Counted from the stretch's first letter, positions 1 to 7,568 are shown. The stretch is 16,093 nucleotides of DNA from Burkholderiales bacterium (GCA_014379045.1 JACMMK010000399.1:1-16093), one strand, 5' to 3'. The notes: generated from the letters alone by a model not told the origin. Made by a program: numbers and translations.

Positions 1-513
1 ATAGGTGAACGAGCAGACGACTGCAGCGATGATGCCGATGGTGCGGGCAAAGTTGCCGCCGTAACGCTCACCGAGAAAGTCGGGAATGGTGAACTGCCCA
101 AACTTGCGCAGGTAGGGCGCCAGAAACAGCGCAACCAGCACGTAGCCACCGGTCCAGCCCATGATGAAGGCAAGCCCGTCGTAGCCCTGCAGATACAGTC
201 CGCCGGCCATGCCGATGAACGACGCGGCCGACATCCAGTCGGCGCCGGTCGCCATGCCGTTGAACACCGCAGGAACGCGCCGGCCCGCAACGTAGTACTC
301 CGACAGATCGGTGGTTCGACTCATGATGCCGATGCCGGCATAAAGACCGATCGTCGCGAGCAGGAACAGATAGCCCAGCGTCTTGTTCGGCACACCGACC
401 TGCTCGAGCAGGGTGATGGCGACGAGGAAGACGAAGAACCCGCCCGTATAGAAGATGTAGTACTTCTTCAGCTGCTGCGTGAACGATTTCTGCGAAACGG
501 CTGCGGTGCTCAT
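1..513 (-). CDS. Sodium:solute symporter large subunit, N-terminal part (cut by window edge)
   Basis: This is the first 171 codons of a sodium:solute symporter (SSS family), which imports a small organic solute, probably a short carboxylate such as acetate, with sodium ions across the inner membrane. The sequence shows a hydrophilic start (MSTAAVSQKSF), then membrane segments around residues 20-40, 45-60, 90-105, 115-130 and 155-171. The stretch DLSEYYVAGRRVP near residues 74-86 and GMATGADWMSAASFIGMAGG near 91-110 are typical of the acetate-permease branch of the family. Its ATG overlaps the stop codon of the small-subunit gene by 4 bp (ATGA), so translation is probably coupled. The pair matches the known two-part symporter arrangement of the VC_2705 subfamily. 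The C-terminal two thirds lie outside the window. Family is confident; the substrate is inferred. Confidence 0.9.
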   Translation of the reverse strand, partial: MSTAAVSQKSFTQQLKKYYIFYTGGFFVFLVAITLLEQVGVPNKTLGYLFLLATIGLYAGIGIMSRTTDLSEYYVAGRRVPAVFNGMATGADWMSAASFIGMAGGLYLQGYDGLAFIMGWTGGYVLVALFLAPYLRKFGQFTIPDFLGERYGGNFARTIGIIAAVVCSFTY

Positions 514-776
514 TCGTCGTCTCCTTCCGAGACCCCGTACTCGCTGTCGAGTCGATTCATGTAGTAGGCGTAGTAGCCGATCAGCGCCACGTAGACGATC
601 AATGCGCCCTGTGCCCCCATGTAGAAGCCGAGCGGAAAGCCGAACACGACGATTTCGTTCAACTCGCGCGCAAACCAGCTCACGACGAAAGTCACCACGA
701 ACCAGATAGCCAACAAGATCGCGGTGAGTCGGAGAGTCTTTCTCCAGTACTCTTCATGACGTTCAGTGAGCTGCAT
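510..776 (-). CDS. Solute:sodium symporter small subunit (DUF4212 type)
   Basis: An 88-residue membrane protein with two hydrophobic helices (about residues 15-35 and 48-70) and a short acidic tail. The start MQLTERHEEYWRKTLRL, the segment WFARELNEIVVFGFPLGFYM and the following YYAYYMNRLD are characteristic of the small companion of two-part sodium:solute symporters (DUF4212 / TIGR03647 type). It presumably assembles with the large subunit encoded immediately downstream in the inner membrane; its exact role in transport is not known. An AGGAGG ribosome binding site (complement of 782-787) lies 5 nt before the ATG, and the stop overlaps the start of the next gene by 4 bp. The length is normal for the family. 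Confidence is high. Confidence 0.92.
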   Translation of the reverse strand: MQLTERHEEYWRKTLRLTAILLAIWFVVTFVVSWFARELNEIVVFGFPLGFYMGAQGALIVYVALIGYYAYYMNRLDSEYGVSEGDDE

Positions 777-1119
777 AGTTGCCTCCTGTGACTAGCGACA
801 TCGAGCGTTTCGCTTCAGCTCGCACATACCCGGGTGCGCATGAGCCAGCAGGCCGGGTCGAGCCTCGCTCCGAGCCTTGATCGACCGAGCGGTGCCCCCT
901 TCTCAATCACTGTCTCCCACCCTTTGGTGGCCGTCGTTATTGTCGCGGCCTGACCGATCGCACTGCGCTGCCTCATGCAGCCGGTTCTGAAGGAGCTTTC
1001 GAGCTCTCTCTTCGACGGAGCATGTCGCACCGTGTGACAGGCAGATTACCTACTCGGAACGATTCTGCCAAGGGGTCGTTGCAGCAATTCTCAACCGACA
1101 GGGCGCGTACAGGTCAGCG
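777..1119. other. Non-coding gap of 343 bp upstream of the symporter operon
   Basis: No convincing gene is seen here; a 71-codon minus-strand reading frame (815-1030) is rich in Arg, Ser and Cys and looks like chance. The gap should carry the promoter of the symporter pair (reading left) and the end of the transcript from the gene stopping at 1120. A small hairpin, CCACC-CTTT-GGTGG at 917-930, is present, but it has only 5-bp arms and no T-tract, so calling it a terminator is not justified. I see no clear -35/-10 pair. Confidence 0.5.
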
Positions 1120-1434
1120 TCAAGCAGGCAAAGACGCGCTCGCGATGCGCAGAACAAGATAGACCTTCGTCACATACAGCCCGAGCCAGAGCATCGCCAC
1201 CAGCGCAAATGCCGCCAGACCGATGTGGGTATCGAGAACGAATCGGGGCGTGAGGCGGCGGGTGACGGCGCGCACCGGCGCGGTCATCACGGCCAGCACC
1301 CGATAGAACACGTTGGTGTCGCGCGTGTGCCCGGCCATCAGCGCGAGCACGCCCTGGCCGAACAGCGCCAGCCCGGCCACTTCCATGACGGCCTTGAGGA
1401 CCACGACGACGTTGTAACAGGCGATCAGCGACAT
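1120..1434 (-). CDS. Small two-helix membrane protein, function unknown
   Basis: A 104-residue predicted inner-membrane protein. It has one hydrophobic segment at about residues 6-32, a basic amphipathic stretch in the middle (FYRVLAVMTAPVRAVTRRLT, about 43-62), and a second hydrophobic segment at about 70-97. The reading frame is open upstream to 1608, but that part overlaps the TctC gene and encodes Arg/Ser-rich shadow sequence; the ATG at 1434 gives a sensible hydrophobic start, although its ribosome binding site is weak. The layout of two helices with a central Pro/Arg-rich stretch faintly recalls YggT-family proteins, but this is not strong enough to assign. It follows the Bug receptor gene by 40 bp and may be co-transcribed with it. 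I do not recognise a function. Confidence 0.55.
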   Translation of the reverse strand: MSLIACYNVVVVLKAVMEVAGLALFGQGVLALMAGHTRDTNVFYRVLAVMTAPVRAVTRRLTPRFVLDTHIGLAAFALVAMLWLGLYVTKVYLVLRIASASLPA

Positions 1435-1474
1435 CGTCGGCTGCGCCGTGGCCCCGACGCCACGGCGCGCTTCA

Positions 1475-2494
1475 TCAAAGAGAATCGGCCTTGATGCCGA
1501 CCTGCTTGACGATCTTCTGCCAGCGCGCGATCTCGCTGCGGATATGCTGGTCGTGGGCTTCAGGCGTCGACCCCACCGGCTCGGCACCCTGGCTCGACAG
1601 ACGTTCACGCACCGTCGGGTCCTGCAACGCCTTCAGCAACGCGCCGTTCACCGTCTTCACGACCGCGGGCGAAAGATTCGCTGGCCCGAGCATGCCGAAT
1701 GCCGACGACACCTCGTAGTTGGGAAAGCCCTGCTCCGCGATCGTCGGCACGTCGGGCAGCGCCGGCGAGCGTTTCGCGCTGGTCACGCCGAGCGGCCGCA
1801 GCTTGCCTGCCTGGATATGCGACACGAACACCGGCATCGACGCCGCCATCAGCATCACGTAGCCGCCGACCGCATCGGTGATCGCCTGTCCCGAGCCCTT
1901 GTACGGCACGTGGATCAGATCGACGCCGGCCTGCGAACTCAACAGCGCGGTGGCCAGATGCCCGACGGTGCCGGCGCCGGACGACGCGTAGTTCAACTTG
2001 TTCGGGTTCTTCTTCGCGAGCGCGACGAGATCCTTGATCGACTTCACCGGCAGCGACGGATGCGCGACGATCAACGTCGGCACATCGGCGGCGATGCCGA
2101 TCGCGGTGAAATCCTTGATGCTGTCGTACGGCAGCTTCGGCAGGATCGCCGCGTTGAACACATGCGCCGACGATACGAACCCGACCGAGTAGCCGTCGGC
2201 CGGCGCGCGTGCAAGCACCTCGGTACCGATGGTGCTGCCGGCCCCACCGCGATTCTCGATGATGAACTGCTGCCCGAGGACGTCCTGCATCCGGTTGCCC
2301 AGGCCGCGCGCGATGATGTCGGTGTTACCGCCCGGCGGAAACGGGATGATCATCCGGATCGGTTTCACCGGGTACGCCTGCGCGAATGCGAGGGTCGGGG
2401 CGCCGGTCACTGCGAGCACGGCCAGCAGCCACGTGCGCGCAGACACGCTTGCGCCGGCGAAGCCGTCCACACGCCGATGCATCGGAATCTTCAT
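1475..2494 (-). CDS. Bug/TctC-family tripartite tricarboxylate transporter substrate-binding protein
   Basis: A 339-residue periplasmic solute receptor of the Bug (TctC) family, which binds small carboxylates or related molecules. It has a Sec signal peptide ending AFA|QAYP at about residue 38. Family motifs follow: YPVKPIRMIIPFPPGGNTD (residues 41-59), then IIARGLGNRM, ENRGGAGSTIGTEVLA, the YKGSGQAITDAVGG segment, and ALPDVPTIAEQGFPNYEV. Length is typical. A strong AGGAGGAG ribosome binding site (complement of 2501-2508) lies 6 nt before the ATG, which decides the start. No TctA or TctB membrane component is present, as is common for the many orphan Bug receptors in Burkholderiales. It lies 86 bp downstream of the last methyltransferase-like gene on the same strand. 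Whether it shares that transcript, or serves the same pathway, is unknown; its ligand cannot be predicted. Confidence 0.95.
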   Translation of the reverse strand: MKIPMHRRVDGFAGASVSARTWLLAVLAVTGAPTLAFAQAYPVKPIRMIIPFPPGGNTDIIARGLGNRMQDVLGQQFIIENRGGAGSTIGTEVLARAPADGYSVGFVSSAHVFNAAILPKLPYDSIKDFTAIGIAADVPTLIVAHPSLPVKSIKDLVALAKKNPNKLNYASSGAGTVGHLATALLSSQAGVDLIHVPYKGSGQAITDAVGGYVMLMAASMPVFVSHIQAGKLRPLGVTSAKRSPALPDVPTIAEQGFPNYEVSSAFGMLGPANLSPAVVKTVNGALLKALQDPTVRERLSSQGAEPVGSTPEAHDQHIRSEIARWQKIVKQVGIKADSL

Positions 2495-2580
2495 CTGCAG
2501 CTCCTCCTGGTTTGAAACCGAAGCGGCAAAGCCGTGGTGAAAGCTTGCGAGTCGACAGCCGGCTTAGCGCACTCGACCGG

Positions 2581-3546
2581 TCACCTCGACCGGCTGCTGT
2601 CTCCGAAGTATGCCGCGCGTCGCGCGGTTCGCGTAATCGTCAACGGCTCACGCTGCACCACCGTGTCCGCGCCAACCGCGACCGTTCCGCTGCCCTCGTC
2701 GCCGCGGATCGGCGCGCGCAGTTCGTGGCGCATCGAGCGGCCGTTCACCTCGACCGTGAGGACGAGCCGCATCTCGTTGCCGACCATCTCGCCGAACACG
2801 ATCGTGGCAAACCGCCCGCCGACGTTCGCCTTGCCGGTGAGGATCTGGAACCGCTGCTCGAGTTCGAAATCGACCGGCAGCATCTGCCCGCCCACCGGCA
2901 TCCGCCCCTGCCAGCGCCCGGCGCCCTGACCGGGCACGATCCACACGTAGATATAGGCAAGCCCGGGCGTGCCGACCTTTTTCTCCGGTACGTCGAGCGT
3001 GATCCGGTCGTCGGGTAACCAGTCCTCGAAATGATAGTCATGGGTCACGACACGGGTGCCCGGGCGCAGCTCGGCAAGAAGTTTCGGGCGGGCGAGCATG
3101 TTCACTTCGGGCAGCAGATACATCGTCACCACGTCGGCCTGCGCAAGCTCGGTCTGAAAGATGTCGCGCTGGAAGAACTGCGCGCGCTCGGTCACGCCCG
3201 CCTGTTTCGCCGCAGCGTTGGCGTAGCGCACGAGTTCCGGGTCGAGGTCGACCCCGAACCCGCGCGCGCCGAGTTTCTGCGCCGCCGTGATGACGATGCG
3301 TCCGTCGCCGGAACCCAGATCGATCACGAAATCCTTGGCCCCGACGCGACCCATGCGCAACATCTCGTCGACCACCCGCTGCGGCGTCGGCACGTACGGC
3401 GAAGAGTCGTGGCGAACGATCCGTTCCTCGTCCGCTTTCGCTTTCGTTTGTGCCGGCGCCGGTGACGCGTGCAGCCCGACCGCGAGCACGACACCGGCGA
3501 GCACGGTGAGGTGACGGGGCCCTCGCCGCGGGGCTTGCGTGCTCAT
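2581..3546 (-). CDS. Exported aKMT/FAM173-like SAM methyltransferase, array copy 10 (last)
   Basis: A 321-residue protein and the last gene of the ten-member array. A signal peptide, with arginines at 7-8 and a hydrophobic core at 13-28, is likely cleaved at APA|Q (32/33). The core shows YVPTP (51-55), the SAM-binding glycine loop DLGSGDGR (76-83), the acidic residue of motif II D100 (GVDLDPELV), RDIF (127-130), YLLPE (143-147) and GTRVVTHDY (163-171). These match the canonical pattern of this lysine-methyltransferase-like family. A beta-rich C-terminal domain follows from about residue 198 (IYVWIVPGQ...RHELRAPIRGDEGSG). It ends in a basic tail (SSRSR) and lacks the FRPTG ending of copies 6-9. 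The mature part contains no cysteine. The ATG overlaps the previous stop by 4 bp (ATGA) with no Shine-Dalgarno, so translation is probably coupled. A much longer open frame continues upstream but only shadows the preceding gene. The substrate is unknown. Confidence 0.9.
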   Translation of the reverse strand: MSTQAPRRGPRHLTVLAGVVLAVGLHASPAPAQTKAKADEERIVRHDSSPYVPTPQRVVDEMLRMGRVGAKDFVIDLGSGDGRIVITAAQKLGARGFGVDLDPELVRYANAAAKQAGVTERAQFFQRDIFQTELAQADVVTMYLLPEVNMLARPKLLAELRPGTRVVTHDYHFEDWLPDDRITLDVPEKKVGTPGLAYIYVWIVPGQGAGRWQGRMPVGGQMLPVDFELEQRFQILTGKANVGGRFATIVFGEMVGNEMRLVLTVEVNGRSMRHELRAPIRGDEGSGTVAVGADTVVQREPLTITRTARRAAYFGDSSRSR

Positions 3547-4484
3547 CGAGTCGCCACGCCTGTGGGACGGAAATAGGCGGTCGTGCCAGCCCGTTCTGCG
3601 GTCCACGGCAGCGCCACGGTCTTGTAATCGGGGTCGTCCCGGAATGTCATGCGTACGGTCCCTTCGATGCGATCGCCGCGAACCTTGCCGGTGAACTGGT
3701 GGCGGGTCAAACCGCCCGGCTCGAGCGTGATCTCGATTGCAAACGACAGATCTTCCCCGCGCAGCACGACTTCGGAGAATACGCCGCGACGATTCCCCAC
3801 GCGGGCAATCCCCTCGGCCGCCTGGAAGCGCTGTTCGATGATCGCTTCGAAGCGCTGCGCTACGCCGGCCACCGGCAGCGACCAGTTCCAGAAGCCGTCT
3901 ACCTTGGCGGGCACGATCCACACCAGGACGCGACCCCCGTCGCTGTCGACAGCGTCGGGGTACCAGTGGCCCATGTCGAAGCCGTTCGAGACGACGCGTG
4001 TGCCGGGCCTCGCCTCGTTCAGTATCTTCGGGCGCAGCAGGCGCATCAACTCGGGAAACAGCCACATGTTGATCACTGTCACGTCGCGCAGATCGGCGTC
4101 GAACACGTTTCGGTGATGGAACTGGACGCGGTCCGCGACGCCCTGCTGCTGCGCGTTCTCGTTTGCCTGTCTGACCAGCTCGGGATTGATGTCGACGCCC
4201 CATCCGCGAATCTTCGGGTTCGACTTCAGCGAAGTCAGCACGATGCGCCCGTCGCCCGAACCCAGATCGGCCACCACGTCGCCGTCGCGCAACTCGGCGA
4301 CCTTCACCATGCGCTCGACCGTGAACTGCGGGCTGCCGACGAACAGCGAGAAGCGCTCCTGCGCGCAGGCCAGCGCGGACGCGAACAGCATTGCCGCAAG
4401 CACGGCGCCGCGCGCAAACGGGGTGCGCGTTGCGGCGTAGGCCGGCGCTTGCACGCCGTCGGCCCCGGACGTCCGGCGACTCAT
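3543..4484 (-). CDS. Exported methyltransferase-like protein, array copy 9
   Basis: A 313-residue paralogue with a long N-region and a Sec-type signal peptide ending ACA|QERF (41/42). Motif I DLGSGDGR (73-80) and motif II GWGVDIN (94-100, D98) are intact, so SAM binding is plausible. The later motifs differ from the canonical form: RNVFDADLR (125-133), INMWLFPELM (138-147) and, where others read SHD, VSNGF (165-169), so the conserved His-Asp is lost. The C-terminal domain reads LVWIVPAKVDGFWNW (187-201), EQRFQ, LRGEDLSF, RHQFTGKVRGDRIEGTV and ends FRPTG. It groups by eye with copies 6, 7 and 8 through the shared mature start QERFSLF (QEYATPY in copy 8) and the WLF motif. Both ends overlap neighbours by 4 bp, and no ribosome binding site is visible, which suggests coupled translation. 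Catalytic competence is uncertain. Confidence 0.9.
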   Translation of the reverse strand: MSRRTSGADGVQAPAYAATRTPFARGAVLAAMLFASALACAQERFSLFVGSPQFTVERMVKVAELRDGDVVADLGSGDGRIVLTSLKSNPKIRGWGVDINPELVRQANENAQQQGVADRVQFHHRNVFDADLRDVTVINMWLFPELMRLLRPKILNEARPGTRVVSNGFDMGHWYPDAVDSDGGRVLVWIVPAKVDGFWNWSLPVAGVAQRFEAIIEQRFQAAEGIARVGNRRGVFSEVVLRGEDLSFAIEITLEPGGLTRHQFTGKVRGDRIEGTVRMTFRDDPDYKTVALPWTAERAGTTAYFRPTGVATR

Positions 4485-5410
4485 CTGACGTCGATTCCGG
4501 TCGGCCGGAACCAGCCGCTGCTCGCGGTGCGCTTCGCGCTCCAGGGCACCTCGGCGGTCTTGCCGTCGGGCATCGCGACCTTGACCGTGCCCTTGATCTG
4601 GTCGCCGTTCACCTTGCCGACAAACTCGTGGCGCGTGCGCCCGACGCCGGTGAGCGTCAGCTCGAACAGGAACGACAGTTCGTCGCCGCGCAGCTTCACG
4701 TCGGTGATCGTCTCGCGCCGGTTACCCACGCGCGCGAAGCCTTCGGCGACCTGGAACTGCTGCTGCATGATCAGGTCGTAGCTCTGCGAGGTTCCCGCCA
4801 ACGGCAGCTCCCAGCTCCAGAAGCCTTCGACTTTCGCCGGAACGATCCACAACATGATCGGGCTCGTGCCCTCACGATCGATGAAATCGGGCTGCCAGTT
4901 GCCGAGGATGTTGTCGGTACCGATCAACTGGCCGTTGACGATCACGCGCGTCCCCGGTCGGGCTTCGGCGAGGATCTTCGGCCGCAGCAACCGGGTCAGA
5001 TTCGCGAACAGCCACATGTTGACGACGCTGACCTCGCGCAGGTCGACATCGAAGGCATTGCGCTGCGTGAACTGCGCACGGTCGGCGACCCCCTGCTTGG
5101 CGGCCTCTTCGGTCGCGGTCTTGACCAGCCAATCCTGCAGATCGACGCCCCATCCGCGCACCTTCGGGTTGCTGCGCGCGGCGGCGATGATGATCTGGCC
5201 GTTGCCCGAGCCCAGATCGGCGACGACATCACCATCGCGCAGCGCCGCGAGCTTGATCATCCGGTTCACTGCATCCTGGCTGCTCGGCCCGTAGGGGGTC
5301 GCGTACTCCTGCGCGTGCACCGATACCGGCAAGAACAGCGATCCGGACACGATCAACAACGCACCGACTGCCGGTACCGCCGTTCGCATGCAACCAATTC
5401 CTTTGATCAT
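4481..5410 (-). CDS. Exported methyltransferase-like protein with altered SAM motif, array copy 8
   Basis: A 309-residue paralogue with a Sec signal peptide cleaved at VHA|QEYA (33/34). This is the most divergent catalytic core of the array. The glycine loop is DLGSGNGQ (65-72) instead of DLGSGDGR, motif II has GVDLQDWLV (88-96) instead of GVDINPELV, the WLFPE motif reads WLFANLT (133-139), and the His-Asp motif is replaced by VIVNGQLIG (156-164), followed by an insertion of a few residues. The C-terminal beta domain is nevertheless well kept: LWIVPAKVEGFWSW, QQQFQ, LRGDELSF, RHEFVGKVNGDQIKGTV and FRPTG. This suggests a pseudoenzyme or structural paralogue rather than a decaying gene, since the frame is intact. 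An AGAAGGAA ribosome binding site (complement of 5416-5423) precedes the ATG at 5410; an alternative ATG seven codons on (5389) cannot be excluded. Confidence 0.88.
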   Translation of the reverse strand: MIKGIGCMRTAVPAVGALLIVSGSLFLPVSVHAQEYATPYGPSSQDAVNRMIKLAALRDGDVVADLGSGNGQIIIAAARSNPKVRGWGVDLQDWLVKTATEEAAKQGVADRAQFTQRNAFDVDLREVSVVNMWLFANLTRLLRPKILAEARPGTRVIVNGQLIGTDNILGNWQPDFIDREGTSPIMLWIVPAKVEGFWSWELPLAGTSQSYDLIMQQQFQVAEGFARVGNRRETITDVKLRGDELSFLFELTLTGVGRTRHEFVGKVNGDQIKGTVKVAMPDGKTAEVPWSAKRTASSGWFRPTGIDVR

Positions 5411-5426
5411 ATGAGTTCCTTCTCAG

Positions 5427-6314
5427 CTACTTTGATTCGACGCCGGTGGGCCGGAAGTGCGCGGTGCTCGTCGAGCGTCGCGCCGCCCATGGCAGGTCGA
5501 CATTCTTGCCGTCGGGCAGCGCGACCTTTACCGTGCCCTTGATCGTGTCCCCGTTCACCTTGCCGGCGAATTCGTGCCGGGTGAGCCCGACCCCGTCGAG
5601 CGTCATCTCGAGCGAAAACGCGAGATCTTCTCCACGCAGGCGCACGTTCTGGAACACGCCGCGACGGTTGCCGGCGCGCGTGATCCCCTCGACCATCTGA
5701 AAGCGCTGCTCCATGATCGCGTCATGGGTGAAGTTCGCGCCATTCAACGCGGTCTGCCAGGTCCAGTAGCCTTCGACCCGTGCCGGCACGATCCAGAGTC
5801 CGACCCCCGATCCGCCTTCCTTGTCCCATTCGTCGGCCTGCCACGACCCCATGTCGAACAGATGCGTCAATACACGCGTACCCGGACGCGCTTCGGCGAG
5901 GATCTTCGGACGCAGCAGCCGCATCAGTTCCGGAAACAGCCACATGTTGATCACCGTGACCTCGCGGATATCCGCGTCGAACACGTTGCGGTGATAGAAC
6001 TGCACCCGGTCGGCGACGCCCTGCTTCTTCGCCTCTTCGTTGGACTGGCGCACCAGGTTCTCGTTGATGTCGACGCCCCACCCGCGCACCTTCGGGTTGC
6101 TGCGCGCGGCGGTGAGCACGATGCGCCCGTCGCCCGAACCCAAGTCGACGACGAAATCGTTGTCCTGGATCTTCGCGAGCTTAACCAGACGTTCGACGGT
6201 CGGCTGCGCACTGGGGACGAACAGCGAAAAACGCTCCTGCGCGGACACGTTCGCGGCCCAGGCGATGCCGAGCACGGCGAGTGGAATGCTACGCAGGAAA
6301 GACTCGAATCGCAT
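5427..6314 (-). CDS. Exported methyltransferase-like protein, array copy 7
   Basis: A 295-residue paralogue, the most compact of the QERFSLF group. The short Sec signal peptide (MRFESFLRSIPLAVLGIAWA) is cleaved at VSA|QERF (25/26). Motif I DLGSGDGR (57-64) and motif II GWGVDINENLV (D82) are present; RNVFDADIR (109-117) and INMWLFPELM (122-131) follow, and the later motif reads LTHLFDM (149-155), keeping His but not Asp. The C-terminal domain has LWIVPARVEGYWTW (173-186), EQRFQ, LRGEDLAF, RHEFAGKVNGDTIKGTV and FRPTG. The mature part has no cysteine. An AGGAG ribosome binding site (complement of 6323-6327) lies 8 nt before the ATG. It lies 16 bp upstream of copy 8. By eye it is closest to copy 9, including long matching nucleotide stretches over the PELMRLLRPKIL region, which points to recent tandem duplication. 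Confidence 0.9.
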   Translation of the reverse strand: MRFESFLRSIPLAVLGIAWAANVSAQERFSLFVPSAQPTVERLVKLAKIQDNDFVVDLGSGDGRIVLTAARSNPKVRGWGVDINENLVRQSNEEAKKQGVADRVQFYHRNVFDADIREVTVINMWLFPELMRLLRPKILAEARPGTRVLTHLFDMGSWQADEWDKEGGSGVGLWIVPARVEGYWTWQTALNGANFTHDAIMEQRFQMVEGITRAGNRRGVFQNVRLRGEDLAFSLEMTLDGVGLTRHEFAGKVNGDTIKGTVKVALPDGKNVDLPWAARRSTSTAHFRPTGVESK

Positions 6315-6395
6315 TACGGAAACTCCTGATCAGATGGGGAACGGATCGATCGCGCCGATCGACGCGCACCAGGTGCGCGCGCGCGTCGGACAGCG

Positions 6396-7385
6396 CTATT
6401 TCGCAGCGATGCCGGTAGGTTGGAAAAACGTCGTGGCCGAACCGCGCGTCGCGCGCCAGGGCAGGTCGACCGTCTTGCCGCCGTCGGCGGTGACGCGCAC
6501 GGTGCCGTCGATCGCGTCGCCCTTGACCGTGCCGCGAAACTCGTGCGTCACCAGCACGCCCGGATCGAGCGTCATGCGCAGTGCGAACGCGAGCTGGTCG
6601 CCGCGCAGACGCAGCTCGGTGAACGTGCCGCGTCGACCCCCGACACGCACGACCCCTTCGCCTGCCTGGAACCGCTGTTCCATCAGCGCAGCGTAATTCA
6701 TCGCCTGGCCCCCGACCGGAAGCGACCAGTTCCAGAACCCTTCGATCCTCGCCGGGACCACCCAGAGAAGGATCCGCGCATCGGCACCGGCGCCGCCGAA
6801 CTTGTCGGGTGCGAAGAACGTGATCTGCTCGTCGGGCTCCCACGCGCCGAAGTTGAAATCATGACTGACGACACGCGTGCCGGGCTTCAGTTCATTGAGT
6901 ATCTTCGGACGCAGCAGGCGCATCAGTTCCGGAAACAGATACATGTTGACCACCGTCGCGGTGCGCAGGTCGGTGTCGAACACGTTCTGATGCATGAAGC
7001 TCACGCGCTCGCCCACGCCGGCCTTCTTCGCGATCGTGTTGGCGAGATCGACCAGTTCCTGGCTGATGTCGACGCCGAATCCGCGCGCCCCGTAGAGCCG
7101 GGCCGCGGTGGTCACGATGCGACCGTCGCCGGAGCCCAGGTCGACGACGACATCGCCTTTGCCGACGTTGGCGATCTTCGCCATCGCCTCGGCGACGCTC
7201 TGTGGGCTGGGCACGTAGAGCGAGAAACGCTCTTGCGCGACGGCCACTCCGGTGCAGAGCAACGAACCGATGAGCGCGAGCAGACAGGCCCAAAGATATC
7301 CGCTACGGGAGCGTTCCCCGTCGGCGCACGGCGCACGCACACGCGCGCTGCACGCACCGGGCAGGCGCGTTTGATCGTCTAGCAT
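6396..7385 (-). CDS. Exported methyltransferase-like protein, array copy 6
   Basis: A 329-residue paralogue when started at the ATG at 7385. The frame stays open to a GTG at 7436, but neither start has a convincing ribosome binding site, so the start is uncertain. A hydrophobic segment (residues 30-48) gives a Sec signal cleaved at AVA|QERF (50/51). The core is an intermediate form: YVPSPQ (57-62), DLGSGDGR (82-89), GFGVDISQEL (D106), QNVFDTDLR (133-141), MYLFPELM (148-155) and an intact VVSHDF (172-177). The C-terminal domain shows LLWVVPARIEGFWNW, EQRFQ, LRGDQLAF, THEFRGTVKGDAIDGTV and FQPTG. There is no cysteine after the signal. It is separated from copy 5 by about 183 bp, so it may have its own promoter, and from copy 7 by 81 bp. 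It keeps the canonical SHD motif yet shares the QERFSL start of copies 7 and 9. Confidence 0.88.
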   Translation of the reverse strand: MLDDQTRLPGACSARVRAPCADGERSRSGYLWACLLALIGSLLCTGVAVAQERFSLYVPSPQSVAEAMAKIANVGKGDVVVDLGSGDGRIVTTAARLYGARGFGVDISQELVDLANTIAKKAGVGERVSFMHQNVFDTDLRTATVVNMYLFPELMRLLRPKILNELKPGTRVVSHDFNFGAWEPDEQITFFAPDKFGGAGADARILLWVVPARIEGFWNWSLPVGGQAMNYAALMEQRFQAGEGVVRVGGRRGTFTELRLRGDQLAFALRMTLDPGVLVTHEFRGTVKGDAIDGTVRVTADGGKTVDLPWRATRGSATTFFQPTGIAAK

Positions 7386-7568
7386 TCGTGAAGGGTTCCC
7401 GTCTAATTCGAAGAAGGCGTCAAGGAAGTCAGGCACGAGTCAGGAAGTGCCGCGCGCGGTTCGGTGGGACCGGCAGCGATTCGGCGGTGCGCAGTGTGCC
7501 TGCAACCGGGCAGAAAGTCAGGCCCCGAATCGACGTTGGGGCGACGCGGGTAACAGACGAAACATGCG
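7386..7568. other. Intergenic gap inside the methyltransferase array
   Basis: This is the longest break within the array, between copies 5 and 6. It holds no supported gene. It is large enough for an internal promoter serving copies 6-10, but I see no clear -35/-10 pair. If copy 6 starts at the GTG at 7436, the gap shortens to 132 bp. It coincides with the boundary between the Tat-signal copies (2-5) and the Sec-signal copies (6-9). Confidence 0.4.

Noticed and set aside
917..930. Hairpin CCACC-CTTT-GGTGG as a terminator
   Set aside because: The arms are only 5 bp and no T-tract follows on either strand.
2495..2580. Terminator between array copy 10 and the Bug receptor
   Set aside because: A few short arms (CGAGT...ACTCG, CGGC-TTT-GCCG on the minus strand) exist, but none has a stable stem followed by a T-tract; read-through into the receptor gene stays possible.
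2581..4203. A 540-codon minus-strand frame over copies 10 and 9
   Set aside because: The first 219 codons are out-of-frame translation of copy 9; the real gene starts at the ATG at 3546.
3574..4484. Lipoprotein signal in copy 9 (ASALAC)
   Set aside because: The residue at -3 is Ala, not Leu, and the next residues give a normal signal peptidase I site ACA|Q as in its paralogues.
3699..6329. Long plus-strand frames antisense to copies 6-9 (for example 3699-4781, 4391-5542, 5457-6329)
   Set aside because: They resemble each other only because the sense genes are paralogues; they mirror sense codons and have no ribosome binding sites or motifs.
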